A stretch of DNA of 19,295 nt from Atopobium sp. (GTDB taxonomy: Bacteria > Actinomycetota > Coriobacteriia > Coriobacteriales > Atopobiaceae): the NCBI GenBank assembly GCA_015259045.1, contig JABZHD010000008.1:1-19295 (forward strand), in the 5' to 3' direction. This document shows, piece by piece, positions 8,866 through 15,643 of this stretch. The notes under the pieces are model-generated. The model saw nothing but the letters and a program-made list of their open reading frames with translations. It was not told where the DNA came from and searched no databases. The position numbers were made by a program, and so were the translations under genes. The stretch's first letter is position 1. Every line of letters begins with the position of its first letter.

Positions 8866-8919
8866 CGAAAATGCCCGCCTTATGATGAAAAAATAATAAA
8901 TTTCACCATAAAACGGGCA
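8866..8919 (-). terminator. Intrinsic terminator of the MarR-type regulator gene
   Basis: On the minus strand two 19-base arms at 8872-8890 and 8901-8919 pair, with G-C outer pairs TGCCCG/CGGGCA and three G-U wobbles within. They close a 10-base AT loop and are followed by TTTT. It lies about 76 bases after the stop codon at 8996. The wobble pattern supports minus-strand use. Beyond it toward rho lies only the rho leader. Confidence 0.85.
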
Positions 8920-8995
8920 AATGGGGATTTATAACCACTAACCCTTAAACCTCGAGAAACCCATCTTCTAGATTTCTTTAATCTGCATAAATCAT

Positions 8996-9676
8996 TTAAA
9001 CAGCTGTACGGCTCTTTCTTTTAACAATAATATCTTCAATTTGCTGAACGATTTCTTTGATATATGTCTTGCCTTGAGGCGTGAGCTCAACCATAGTTAC
9101 TCTTCTTGAAAGAGCATCATCATGTTTGCGCTGCACCAAGCCACTTTCTGCCAAAGCAGTAAGAGACATAGAAACCGTTGGCTGTAAAAGACCAAGTGCG
9201 TCAACAATCTCTGTAATTGAAAGAGCGTCTTTAGGAGAATCTAGAATTGCAAGAAGGACCATATCTGCTGCCCTGCAATACAGAGCTCCCATAGCGTCAA
9301 CATACATGACAATACGCTCAAACGAAGTACGTGAAAGCGCCTGGCCGGGTGCAATACGAGCACAGGTAAGCTTGGACAGCTCCTCAACTGCTTCTACACC
9401 CTTTTCTGTGATGATACACACTACGTTGCGTCGATCAATGGCGCCTTCATCTCTCTTGATGAAACCAAGCCTTGCCAGGTGCGAGGTACGATGAGTAATC
9501 GTAGGACGAAGAGCACTCTGATACTCGGCAATTTCTGAAGTCTTAACAGGAGCACCCTTCACATTGAGGCGACACAAAATAGCAAACTCTTCAAACGTGA
9601 GTCGTCTGTTAGCAGGCACCACTCTTCTAACCAAGTTGTAAGACCTGCGAATGGACATGTACTCGCGAAGTTCCAT
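8996..9676 (-). CDS. Double winged-helix MarR-type transcriptional regulator
   Basis: DNA-binding regulator of 226 residues from the chosen start. Two winged-helix units are visible. The first spans about residues 25-100, with recognition-helix region RPTITHRTSHLARLGFIKR (57-75) and wing DRRNVVCIITEKG. The second spans about 138-212, with QPTVSMSLTALAESGLVQR (165-183) and wing SRRVTMVELTPQG. The two halves align with each other, so this is an internal duplication in which one chain could supply both DNA-binding units that ordinary MarR proteins (about 140-160 residues) supply as a dimer. The ATG at 9674-9676 lies 5 bases after TGGAGG. A longer frame from 9769 would read through the promoter and is rejected. 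It is monocistronic, with its own promoter and terminator, so the target genes cannot be told from context. Confidence 0.85.
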   Translation of the reverse strand: MELREYMSIRRSYNLVRRVVPANRRLTFEEFAILCRLNVKGAPVKTSEIAEYQSALRPTITHRTSHLARLGFIKRDEGAIDRRNVVCIITEKGVEAVEELSKLTCARIAPGQALSRTSFERIVMYVDAMGALYCRAADMVLLAILDSPKDALSITEIVDALGLLQPTVSMSLTALAESGLVQRKHDDALSRRVTMVELTPQGKTYIKEIVQQIEDIIVKRKSRTAV

Positions 9677-9726
9677 AGAGACCTCCACTCTTATGCCCGA
9701 ACCATTTACTATTTGCTCGCATAATG

Positions 9727-9756
9727 AGTATACCCCTAAAAAACACGTGTTAACGT
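9727..9756 (-). promoter_or_regulatory. Promoter and palindromic candidate operator of the MarR-type gene
   Basis: The minus strand has TATACT at 9727-9732 (-10, 5 of 6), with a weak TTAACA-like -35 at 15-16 bases. Overlapping the spacer is a perfect 10-bp palindrome, AACACGTGTT (9742-9751), joined to GTTAAC. A palindrome inside the core promoter is where an autoregulating MarR protein would bind; that role is inferred. Confidence 0.45.
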
Positions 9757-9769
9757 GGGGACAAAACAA

Positions 9770-9930
9770 TAGTTAGTCAAAAATATGTTAGAAAATGGTG
9801 CTTATATGACATCAAAATAGGCTTTTATATGCTGAAATATAAAATTTAAGTAATAAATATTAATTTTATTATCTCTTTTATACATTAAAAAAATTTTTTA
9901 CATAACGGAGAAATATGTAAATTATCTGGA
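9770..9930. other. AT-rich intergenic stretch
   Basis: This is the remainder of the 330-bp gap between argS and the MarR-type gene. It is very AT-rich, with runs such as AAAAAAATTTTTTA, has no reading frame worth reporting and no recognisable RNA. It may act as a curved or upstream-activating segment for the MarR promoter; I see nothing else in it. Confidence 0.4.
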
Positions 9931-9978
9931 GAAATTCACTAAAGATACCATGCAGGTATTCAATACTTGCACGGTATC
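9931..9978 (-). terminator. Terminator-like hairpin after argS
   Basis: On the minus strand 28 bases after the argS stop, arms GATACCGTGCAAGTAT and ATACCTGCATGGTATC pair over 16 positions with one mismatch and one G-U wobble around a TGA loop. The tail TTTAGTGAATTTC is a weak T tract, so efficiency may be moderate. It would close the pflX-pncB-argS transcript. Confidence 0.7.
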
Positions 9979-10006
9979 ATGACAAAACAACATAGTTAGC
10001 TATCGT

Positions 10007-11851
10007 TTACATTGCCTCAGGAGCAGAAACACCAATCAGATCAAGAGCAATTGCAAGTACACGACGAGTTGCATCACACGCAGCAAGACGAGCCTTCGAA
10101 AGCTCTGCGTCCAGTGGGCGTCCTTCAGAAGGAAGTACCTGGCAAACGGTATAGAATGCGTGGAACTGACCAGCAAGCTCTTCAATATAATGCGTAATGC
10201 GGAATGGTGCCCTATCGCGAGCACAACCCTCAACAAGACCTGGGAACTCAAAGAGTTTACGAGCAAGAGCCTGCTCGGCGTCTTCAGAGAGCAGCCCAAG
10301 ATCAACCTCAGAGCCAATAGCCTTATCTGCAACAGCGTCCATACCAAGTGCCTTTGCCTCATCAAGGTCAACGCCAGCAGCGCGGCGCAAAATAGAGCAA
10401 ATACGAGCGTGAGCATACTGAACGTAATACACAGGATTAGAGCTGTCCTGACGCTTTACCTGCTCAATGTCAAAGTCAATCATCTGGTTGGAAGACTTTG
10501 AAACAAGGGTGTAGCGGGTTGCATCAACACCAACCTCAGCGAGAAGTTCGTCAAAGTGGATGCCAGTTCCCTTACGCTTGGACATTCTAACAGCAACACC
10601 GTTTCTAAGCAGGTTAACCAGCTGACCAAGCAGAACCTCAAACTGAGTTGGGTAGCCAAGGGCTGTTGCAGCAGAGCGAACACGCTGAATATATCCGTGG
10701 TGATCTGCTCCCCAGATATCAATAACGTGGTCGACGCGCTGGAACTTATTCCAGTGGTAGGCTACGTCGGAAGCAAAATAGGTATACTCGCCATTTGTTT
10801 TGATGAGTACGCGGTCCTTATCGTCACCAAAATCAGTAGAACGGAAGAAAAGTGCGCCCTCGTCAGAACGATAGAGGTAGCCAAGCTTATCAAGAGCATC
10901 AAGCGCGCGATCGACAGCATCTTTGCCCTGGTCATCCTTAACGTAGAGAGAGCGCTCAGAGAACCACACATCAAAGTCAGCGCGGGCGTTGTGGCAGGTG
11001 TTTTTGATGGACTCAAGCATCATCTTGTAACCGCGCTCACGGAACTCAACCATGCGCTCATCTTCGGACTTGTCTGCCCAGACCTCTCCGTCATTTTTGA
11101 GGAAGAAAAGACCCAGGTCAACAATGTAGTCTCCGGCGTATGCATTGCCGCCAAGAGAGTTGATAAACTCGTCAGTAAATGGATGCTCATCGGGATGTGC
11201 ATCCTCTTCATCTGCAACGTAAGCATTGCGATCTTCAGCCAACACCTGAGCAGCAGCATCAGCGTCAATGCCGCGCTCCTGCATGATGTCAATAAGCTGC
11301 AGGTAGCGCTTAGAGATGGAGTGACCAAAGACATCCATCTGTGAGCCGTGATCGTTTACGTAGTACTCGCGCTCAACCTCGTAGCCTGCGAATGCAAGAA
11401 TGCGGCTCAGAGAGTCTCCCAGCGCTGCCCAGCGACCGTGACCAATATGCAGAGGGCCAACAGGGTTTGCAGAAACGTACTCTACCTGAACCTTCTGGCC
11501 AGCACCAAAGGTAGAGCGACCAAAATCGGCGCCCTGCTCGCGAACGGTGTTAAAAATCTCATTGCCCGCAGCAGTTGACAGATAGAAGTTTACAAAGCCA
11601 GGACCAGCAACCTCAACGCGCTCAATCTGCGCGTCCTCGGCAATATGAGCTACAAGAGCTGTCGCAATATCACGAGGAGCCTTGTGTGCTAGCTTTGCAG
11701 AACGCATTGCGACCGTAGAAGACCAGTCACCATTTGATGAATCCTGTGGGCGCTCAAGTCCCACATCATCAATCTGGAATTCAGGCAACTCACCCGCGGC
11801 CTGGGCATCTGCCAAGGCTTGACGTACAAGTTCCTCGATCTTCTCGCGCAT
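10007..11851 (-). CDS. argS: Arginine--tRNA ligase
   Basis: Class I aminoacyl-tRNA synthetase that charges tRNA-Arg with arginine using ATP, in the cytoplasm. It has 614 residues, slightly longer than the usual 550-590. The order is the N-terminal Add-1 domain (about 1-95), the catalytic core with VSANPVGPLHIGHGR (HIGH at residues 135-138), the KMSKS-equivalent MSKRKG (423-428) and the C-terminal DALR anticodon-binding domain ending in IGVSAPEAM. The loop around DADAAAQVLAEDRNAY is an acidic insert typical of bacterial ArgRS. The ATG follows AAAGGAGAACC, a good ribosome-binding site. It lies 80 bases after pncB with no terminator between, so the two are probably co-transcribed. A terminator-like hairpin follows the gene. 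Confidence 0.98.
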   Translation of the reverse strand: MREKIEELVRQALADAQAAGELPEFQIDDVGLERPQDSSNGDWSSTVAMRSAKLAHKAPRDIATALVAHIAEDAQIERVEVAGPGFVNFYLSTAAGNEIFNTVREQGADFGRSTFGAGQKVQVEYVSANPVGPLHIGHGRWAALGDSLSRILAFAGYEVEREYYVNDHGSQMDVFGHSISKRYLQLIDIMQERGIDADAAAQVLAEDRNAYVADEEDAHPDEHPFTDEFINSLGGNAYAGDYIVDLGLFFLKNDGEVWADKSEDERMVEFRERGYKMMLESIKNTCHNARADFDVWFSERSLYVKDDQGKDAVDRALDALDKLGYLYRSDEGALFFRSTDFGDDKDRVLIKTNGEYTYFASDVAYHWNKFQRVDHVIDIWGADHHGYIQRVRSAATALGYPTQFEVLLGQLVNLLRNGVAVRMSKRKGTGIHFDELLAEVGVDATRYTLVSKSSNQMIDFDIEQVKRQDSSNPVYYVQYAHARICSILRRAAGVDLDEAKALGMDAVADKAIGSEVDLGLLSEDAEQALARKLFEFPGLVEGCARDRAPFRITHYIEELAGQFHAFYTVCQVLPSEGRPLDAELSKARLAACDATRRVLAIALDLIGVSAPEAM

Positions 11852-11931
11852 GGTTCTCCTTTAAATTCAGTGCACGTGTGCAGCGTAATTACGTGGTAGG
11901 TTGTGTAGTTGGTTGCGTAGCTTCTAGAGGA

Positions 11932-13428
11932 CTACTCAGTTTCCTCGGAAGATTTTACCTGATGTTGAGCAGCAAGTTCATGACGCAAATTGGCCAGACC
12001 ACGCTCGAGACCCACAGGATAAATCTGAGGGTTCAAGAAACGTGTATACGCTGCATCCAGGCGCATAAGCGCAGCGTGGCAGCGATCGCGAGCAACCTCA
12101 ATAGACTCGCTCTCCCCTACACGCTTACCTCCTTCTACCAGCCTTACCATCAGCTCGCGAGAAGTTCCTTCAAGCTTGTGAGTTGAATACGGGTCAATGA
12201 TGTCGACAACAGTTGCCTTAGACTCTGGACTCTTGGTTACCAGGTAATCTGGGTCAAAAATCATGTCGCCTGCAGGGCAGCCGTTTGCATCGTAGAAGCG
12301 GCGAATGTGCTGAATGCCTGGGACGGTACGCTTGTAAGCCATCTCGGACAGCTTGATAACAGGAGTCCAAGGCTCAGTGGAAGACTGACGACGAGCGGTC
12401 AGCTTGTAGACGCCGCCAAGCGAAGGCTGAGGATCGCAGGTGGCAAGCTTGGTGCCAACACCAAAAGCGTCAATAGGTGCTCCCTGAGCAAAGAGAGACT
12501 GGATGGTGTACTCGTCAAGATCATTTGAAACAGAAATCTTGATGTAAGGAAGGCCAGCTTCGTCGAAAGCCTTGCGAGCTTCCTTAGAAAGGCGTGCAAG
12601 GTCTCCGGAGTCAATACGAACAGCACTTAAGCGCTCGCCACGCTCTTCCATCTCTTTTGCCACAATGATGGCGTCCTTGATGCCCTCATGAACGTCATAG
12701 GTATCAAGCAAAAGTGAGCAGTTGGTTGGACTAGACTTTGCAAATGCTCTGAAGGCATCAAGCTCAGTATCAAACGACATTACCCAAGAGTGTGCGTGGG
12801 TACCAAAGACAGGAATGCCGTAAATTTTGCCAGCAAGGACATTTGAAGTGCTTGAAGCACCTGCAATATAAGAAGCGCGAGCAACTGCCAAGCCGCCGTC
12901 TGGACCCTGTGCACGACGCAGGCCAAAGTCAGAGACGGGATTGCCCTGAGCAGCCTTGATAACGCGAGCACACTTAGTTGCGGCCAAGGTCTGGAAGTTT
13001 ACCAAGTTTAGCAGGGCGGTCTCAATGAGCTGACAATCAACAATAGAACCCTCAACGCGGACCATAGGCTCACGTGGGAAAACAAGCTCTCCCTCGGGGA
13101 TTGCATCAATGGTTACATTGAGCTTGTGGTTGCGCAAAAACTCGAGAAATGCTGGCTTAAAGAGACGGCCACCACCAGGAGAGTTAATGCTTGCCAGGTA
13201 GTCGATGTCGTCATCTTCATAGATAAAGTTTTCAACTAAGTCAGCAATTTGACCAGTACCACAAGAAATTGCAAATCCGCCATTAAAGGGATTCTCGCGG
13301 AAGAATGCGGTAAAGCATGCCTCTGCATCAACAAGACCGGCTTCCCAATAACCTTGAGCCATCGTGAGCTCATACAAGTCTGTATTAAGGCTAACGTCTG
13401 AGGGTTTGGTACGATCAGTGAGTGACAT
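11932..13428 (-). CDS. pncB: Nicotinate phosphoribosyltransferase
   Basis: Converts nicotinate and PRPP to nicotinate mononucleotide (Preiss-Handler route to NAD), with ATP hydrolysis coupled through a phosphohistidine. It has 498 residues, within the long bacterial NAPRTase range. Family sequences are DLYELTMAQGYWEAG near the N-terminus, FRENPFNGGFAISCGTGQI, the PRPP/substrate region LVNFQTLAATKCARV and DFGLRRAQGPDGG, the histidine region FGTHAHSWVMSFD, RIDSGDLARLSK, and GVGTKLATCDPQPSLGGVYKL. The ATG at 13426-13428 has only a weak ribosome-binding site (AAAAGAG), 60 bases after the upstream small gene. Its neighbours (pflX-like, coiled-coil protein, argS) are not a known NAD pathway cluster, so the operon looks mixed. 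Confidence 0.96.
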   Translation of the reverse strand: MSLTDRTKPSDVSLNTDLYELTMAQGYWEAGLVDAEACFTAFFRENPFNGGFAISCGTGQIADLVENFIYEDDDIDYLASINSPGGGRLFKPAFLEFLRNHKLNVTIDAIPEGELVFPREPMVRVEGSIVDCQLIETALLNLVNFQTLAATKCARVIKAAQGNPVSDFGLRRAQGPDGGLAVARASYIAGASSTSNVLAGKIYGIPVFGTHAHSWVMSFDTELDAFRAFAKSSPTNCSLLLDTYDVHEGIKDAIIVAKEMEERGERLSAVRIDSGDLARLSKEARKAFDEAGLPYIKISVSNDLDEYTIQSLFAQGAPIDAFGVGTKLATCDPQPSLGGVYKLTARRQSSTEPWTPVIKLSEMAYKRTVPGIQHIRRFYDANGCPAGDMIFDPDYLVTKSPESKATVVDIIDPYSTHKLEGTSRELMVRLVEGGKRVGESESIEVARDRCHAALMRLDAAYTRFLNPQIYPVGLERGLANLRHELAAQHQVKSSEETE

Positions 13429-13488
13429 AGTTGCTCTTTTCGATTGGTCAAAAACTGACAGTGAGACGATATATCTAGAGTAGCAGTC

Positions 13489-13941
13489 CTACAAAATAAA
13501 TTGGCTTACAACAAAAATAACTGCGAGAATTACCACAGTTCCAATAACAATTTTTTGCCCCAGAGGCATTTTGATGTCTTCGTCGTCTTCATCTGGCTCC
13601 ATGAGAGCACGGCCCTTTGCGCGCTGCTCCTGAATGCGACGAATTTGCTCGGCCTCCTGCTGAGCTGCCTGACGTGCAGCACGCTGCTGAGCTGCAACAA
13701 GCTGAGCGTCTTCAGCGGCGGCTGCCTCTGCTTGCGCTTGCGCTTCTGCTTGGACTGCACGGGTCTTCTCGGCACGAAGCGCCTCGAGCTCAGCGCGCTC
13801 CTTCTCTGCGCGAAGAGCCTCGAGCTCCCTGCGCTCTTTCTCTGCGCGGAGCGCTTCCAGCTCGGCGCGCTCTGCGTCCGTGAGCGCAGCCGCCTGTGGC
13901 GCTGGGGTGGTTTGGAGCTCTTCGGGTTTCTCGACAGACAT
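13489..13941 (-). CDS. Small coiled-coil protein with C-terminal membrane anchor
   Basis: No family is recognised. It has 150 residues: a short N-terminus, then three almost identical 12-residue repeats (ERAELEALRAEK, ERRELEALRAEK, ERAELEALRAEK at 24-59). An Ala/Gln/Glu-rich helix runs to about 108, followed by an acidic DEDDED segment (117-122). One hydrophobic segment, IVIGTVVILAVIFVVSQFIL (131-150), ends the protein. There is no N-terminal signal, so it is probably tail-anchored with a long cytoplasmic coiled coil. The repeats are also a 36-bp DNA repeat (13765-13872), more GC-rich than the flanks. The ATG lies two bases after the TAA of the radical SAM gene, and its GAGGAG ribosome-binding site sits inside that gene, so they are coupled. 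A role as a membrane tether or spacer is speculation. Confidence 0.85.
   Translation of the reverse strand: MSVEKPEELQTTPAPQAAALTDAERAELEALRAEKERRELEALRAEKERAELEALRAEKTRAVQAEAQAQAEAAAAEDAQLVAAQQRAARQAAQQEAEQIRRIQEQRAKGRALMEPDEDDEDIKMPLGQKIVIGTVVILAVIFVVSQFIL
13765..13872 (-). repeat. Three 36-bp in-frame repeats encoding ELEALRAEK
   Basis: Three tandem 36-bp units lie in the small coiled-coil gene, each coding 12 residues with only Ala/Arg substitution at one position. Such a tract can change copy number by slippage without breaking the frame, so length variation between strains is expected. Confidence 0.85.
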
Positions 13942-13943
13942 GG

Positions 13944-14999
13944 TTACTCCTCGGTTTGCGTATCGGGGATGCTGGTGGTGGCGTCGTTGGCGGCATGGCC
14001 AGCGGCACAGGCGTCGGTGGCGTTGCCGCGAACCGTGCGAAGCTTGAGCGCGGGACCCTCAACGCCTGTTGCGTCAAAGGCTGGCACAAAACTCTCGGAG
14101 ACGGTTCCACCCTCCTGCCACCACAGGTTCTCAAAGCCCAGGTCATCCGCATGACAGAGCACCAACTCGTACTCCTCGTCAGAAAGCGTTCCAGAAAGAG
14201 GTCCGCCAGCCGCGCGCATGCGCTCGTTGGGCGTGTACTGATTCATGATTGATACGTCTACATCATTATGACAAAGATTCCAGACGCGGTTGAGTACCTC
14301 GCAGGAATCGTCCGCGTGCGTGGGCATGACCAGGTGGCGCACAATGATGCCCTGCAACATGCGACCGTCGTCGTCCAGCTTGCGACCGCCGTGACTCATC
14401 ACTGAGTCATGCATAACCTCAAGTGTCGCCATAGACATCTCTGGATAATCTGCTGCGTACGAGAGCTCTTTTGCCAGCGCGGGATCTGCGTACTTGACGT
14501 CCGTCAGCCAAATATCAATGACGCTCGAGACTTTCCGTACCACCTCTGGCAACTCATATCCCGAGGTATTACACACAATCGGAAGCGTAAGTCCCGCTTC
14601 TTTTGCCAGCGTCACTGCTTCAATTATGTGTGGCGAGAAGTGCAAGGGAGTTACAAGGTTGATGTTGAGCGCACCCTGAGCTTCAAGCTCAAGCATCATC
14701 TGGGCAAGGCGTTCAGTTGTGACTGGCTTACCAAAACCCTCTTGCGAGATTTGATGGTTCTGACAAAACACGCATCTGAGCGGGCAACCCGTGAAAAATA
14801 TGGCACCTGATCCGGCCTCGCCCGAGATGGGAGGCTCCTCCCAAAAGTGCAGCGCTGAACGAGCCACACGAATGGTGCTTGAAGCTCCACAAAGGCCCGC
14901 TTTACCAGCGTTTCTTTGAGCATGACAACGCCTTGGGCAGAGTTCACAGACGTCGTAGGCAGAAAACGTAAGGGTATTAGGTGATGGTGCACTACCCAA
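13944..14999 (-). CDS. Radical SAM protein, PflX-like (COG1313)
   Basis: Radical S-adenosylmethionine enzyme resembling the PflX group of pyruvate-formate-lyase-activating-enzyme relatives, whose substrate is not established. It has 351 residues. The N-terminus has a separate cysteine set CELCPRRC (Cys18, 21, 25) and GLC (Cys37). GCPLRCVFC then gives the CxxxCxxC 4Fe-4S motif (Cys72, 76, 79), within the family-typical ISGEAGSGAIFFTGCPLRC and QNHQISQ. Downstream are NINLVTP, VCNTSGYE and IWLTDVKYAD, followed by a C-terminal Ala/Thr-rich extension of about 50 residues not needed for the barrel. The start appears to be TTG (14997-14999), with GGGAGG 10 bases upstream; the spacer is a copy of the recurrent GGCGAGAAACCC motif. 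No in-frame ATG fits. First gene after tRNA-Ala, coupled to the coiled-coil gene. Confidence 0.88.
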   Translation of the reverse strand: MGSAPSPNTLTFSAYDVCELCPRRCHAQRNAGKAGLCGASSTIRVARSALHFWEEPPISGEAGSGAIFFTGCPLRCVFCQNHQISQEGFGKPVTTERLAQMMLELEAQGALNINLVTPLHFSPHIIEAVTLAKEAGLTLPIVCNTSGYELPEVVRKVSSVIDIWLTDVKYADPALAKELSYAADYPEMSMATLEVMHDSVMSHGGRKLDDDGRMLQGIIVRHLVMPTHADDSCEVLNRVWNLCHNDVDVSIMNQYTPNERMRAAGGPLSGTLSDEEYELVLCHADDLGFENLWWQEGGTVSESFVPAFDATGVEGPALKLRTVRGNATDACAAGHAANDATTSIPDTQTEE

Positions 15000-15020
15000 G
15001 GGTTTCTCGCCTCCCGTCGT

Positions 15021-15036
15021 ATCTGCCCAGGCAGAT
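15021..15036. promoter_or_regulatory. Perfect inverted repeat before the radical SAM gene
   Basis: Arms ATCTGCC and GGCAGAT flank a 2-base centre, between the tRNA-Ala terminator and the radical SAM start (22 bases before the start codon). It may be an operator; the 2-base centre is too short for a stable RNA loop without opening the inner pairs. Function unknown. Confidence 0.4.
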
Positions 15037-15044
15037 GGTGGTAT

Positions 15045-15069
15045 AAAAAACGCGCAGGGTCTCTGCGCG
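15045..15069 (-). terminator. Intrinsic terminator of tRNA-Ala
   Basis: On the minus strand, arms CGCGCAG and CTGCGCG with a 5-base loop are followed by TTTTTT, 12 bases after the encoded CCA end of the tRNA. This is a strong, compact terminator. The radical SAM gene 45 bases further on would need read-through or a promoter I could not identify. Confidence 0.9.
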
Positions 15070-15080
15070 CGTCAAAGTCA

Positions 15081-15156
15081 TGGTGGAGATAAAGGGATTC
15101 GAACCCTCGGCCTCTGCCTTGCGAAGGCAGCGCTCTCCCAACTGAGCTATATCCCC
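15081..15156 (-). tRNA. tRNA-Ala, anticodon CGC
   Basis: It is 76 nt with the CCA end encoded. The acceptor arms GGGGATA and TATCTCC pair with one G-U, followed by discriminator A and CCA. The D-arm is AGCTCAGTTGGGAGAGC, the anticodon stem is CTGCC/GGCAG with loop TTCGCAA (anticodon CGC at 15121-15123, reads GCG), and the T-arm contains GGTTCGAATCC. A promoter lies just upstream and a terminator just downstream, so it is a single-gene unit. Confidence 0.97.
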
Positions 15157-15168
15157 GTTGCGGTACTT

Positions 15169-15197
15169 ATTGTGGCAATCAGGAGCAGGTATGTCAA
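15169..15197 (-). promoter_or_regulatory. Promoter of tRNA-Ala
   Basis: The minus strand has a perfect TTGACA -35 (15192-15197), a 17-base spacer and CACAAT as -10 (15169-15174, 4 of 6). The mature tRNA begins 13 bases after the -10. Spacing and position are ideal for a stable-RNA promoter. Confidence 0.8.
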
Positions 15198-15246
15198 TGA
15201 TTATGCGAGCGGAATGAGCGGCTGTAGGCTTGCGAGGAGGCGCGCA

Positions 15247-15330
15247 ACGCTTCCACGGACCATTGCGGCTCTTCCGCGGACTGTCAGTGCTCTTCCGTGA
15301 GCCGTCGCGACTCTTCCGCGAGCCATCACA
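15247..15330. repeat. Four 21-bp tandem repeats between divergent transcription units
   Basis: Units start at 15247, 15268, 15289 and 15310. Each contains CTCTTCCGCG or a close variant, followed by GACC/GAGCC; the first unit (GCTTCCACGGACC) is the most diverged. The 21-bp period equals about two helical turns. A degenerate fifth unit may precede at about 15226. The array lies upstream of the tRNA-Ala promoter and upstream of the plus-strand 6S-like segment and wecA. No coding role is credible although the minus strand reads as a 7-residue repeat. Confidence 0.75.
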
Positions 15331-15488
15331 ATTTAAACACAGACTGCCTAGGCACAAAAATATCCTTCCCCGCAGTCATCTATGAACCCACCTTCATAAG
15401 GTGGGCGCCGCGCTCGAGCGTTCCAGCTTCCTTAACAACGAAGGATGCCTGTACTGAACACGAGATTAGGCTCCCTGAAAAAACTTGT
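15328..15488 (+). ncRNA. ssrS: Candidate structured RNA resembling 6S RNA
   Basis: A rod-like fold is visible. Ends ACAA (15328-15331) and TTGT (15485-15488) can pair, then CAG/CTG, a 3x3 loop and GCCTA (15346-15350) with TAGGC (15467-15471), then ATCCTTC (15362-15368) with GAAGGAT (15440-15446). Inside is a perfect hairpin CCCACCTT-CAT-AAGGTGGG (15387-15405) and a terminal palindrome CGCTCGAGCG (15411-15420). The layout hairpin, then GGCGCC-GCG, palindromic apical stem and a CTTCCTTAA strand resembles my memory of 6S RNA, as does the length of about 160. Strand and identity are inferred; the fold alone would work on either strand. Another structured leader or ncRNA is possible. Confidence 0.4.
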
Positions 15489-15559
15489 CGGTTCACCCAG
15501 TTTTGACCGCGGGAAAAGGACAATTCTTACTATAAAGAGATTATAAAAAGATTAAAGTC

Positions 15560-15588
15560 TTGACTTGTTTTTTAATGAGCAGCACAAT
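15560..15588 (+). promoter_or_regulatory. Promoter of the wecA/tagO-type gene
   Basis: TTGACT (15560-15565, 5 of 6), a 17-base spacer and CACAAT (15583-15588) lie about 55 bases upstream of the start codon. The same -10 sequence and spacing are used at the tRNA-Ala promoter, which supports both calls. Confidence 0.65.
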
Positions 15589-15643
15589 TAAATGGTATGG
15601 ATTTTAGCAGTTAAATACTGTTTTTTATTGAAGGGTAAGCGGC

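Noticed and set aside
9677..9769. Longer start for the MarR-type gene (31 extra residues)
   Set aside because: It would read through the -10 and palindrome, and the added residues (Cys-rich, hydrophobic) do not match the family; the ATG at 9676 has a strong ribosome-binding site.
10556..11344. Plus-strand 262-codon open frame
   Set aside because: It lies wholly antisense to argS, has no ribosome-binding site and no family features; an effect of codon bias in the real gene.
14992..15357. Minus-strand 121-codon frame containing IAQLGER...EAEGSNPF
   Set aside because: The middle is simply the tRNA-Ala sequence read as protein, and the N-terminal part reads the 21-bp tandem repeat. This is a classic false gene over a tRNA.
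15387..15420. T-box riboswitch before wecA
   Set aside because: GGTGGGCGCCGCG resembles the T-box consensus GGTGGNACCGCG but has an extra base and lacks the A. No specifier stem, antiterminator or aminoacyl-tRNA gene follows.
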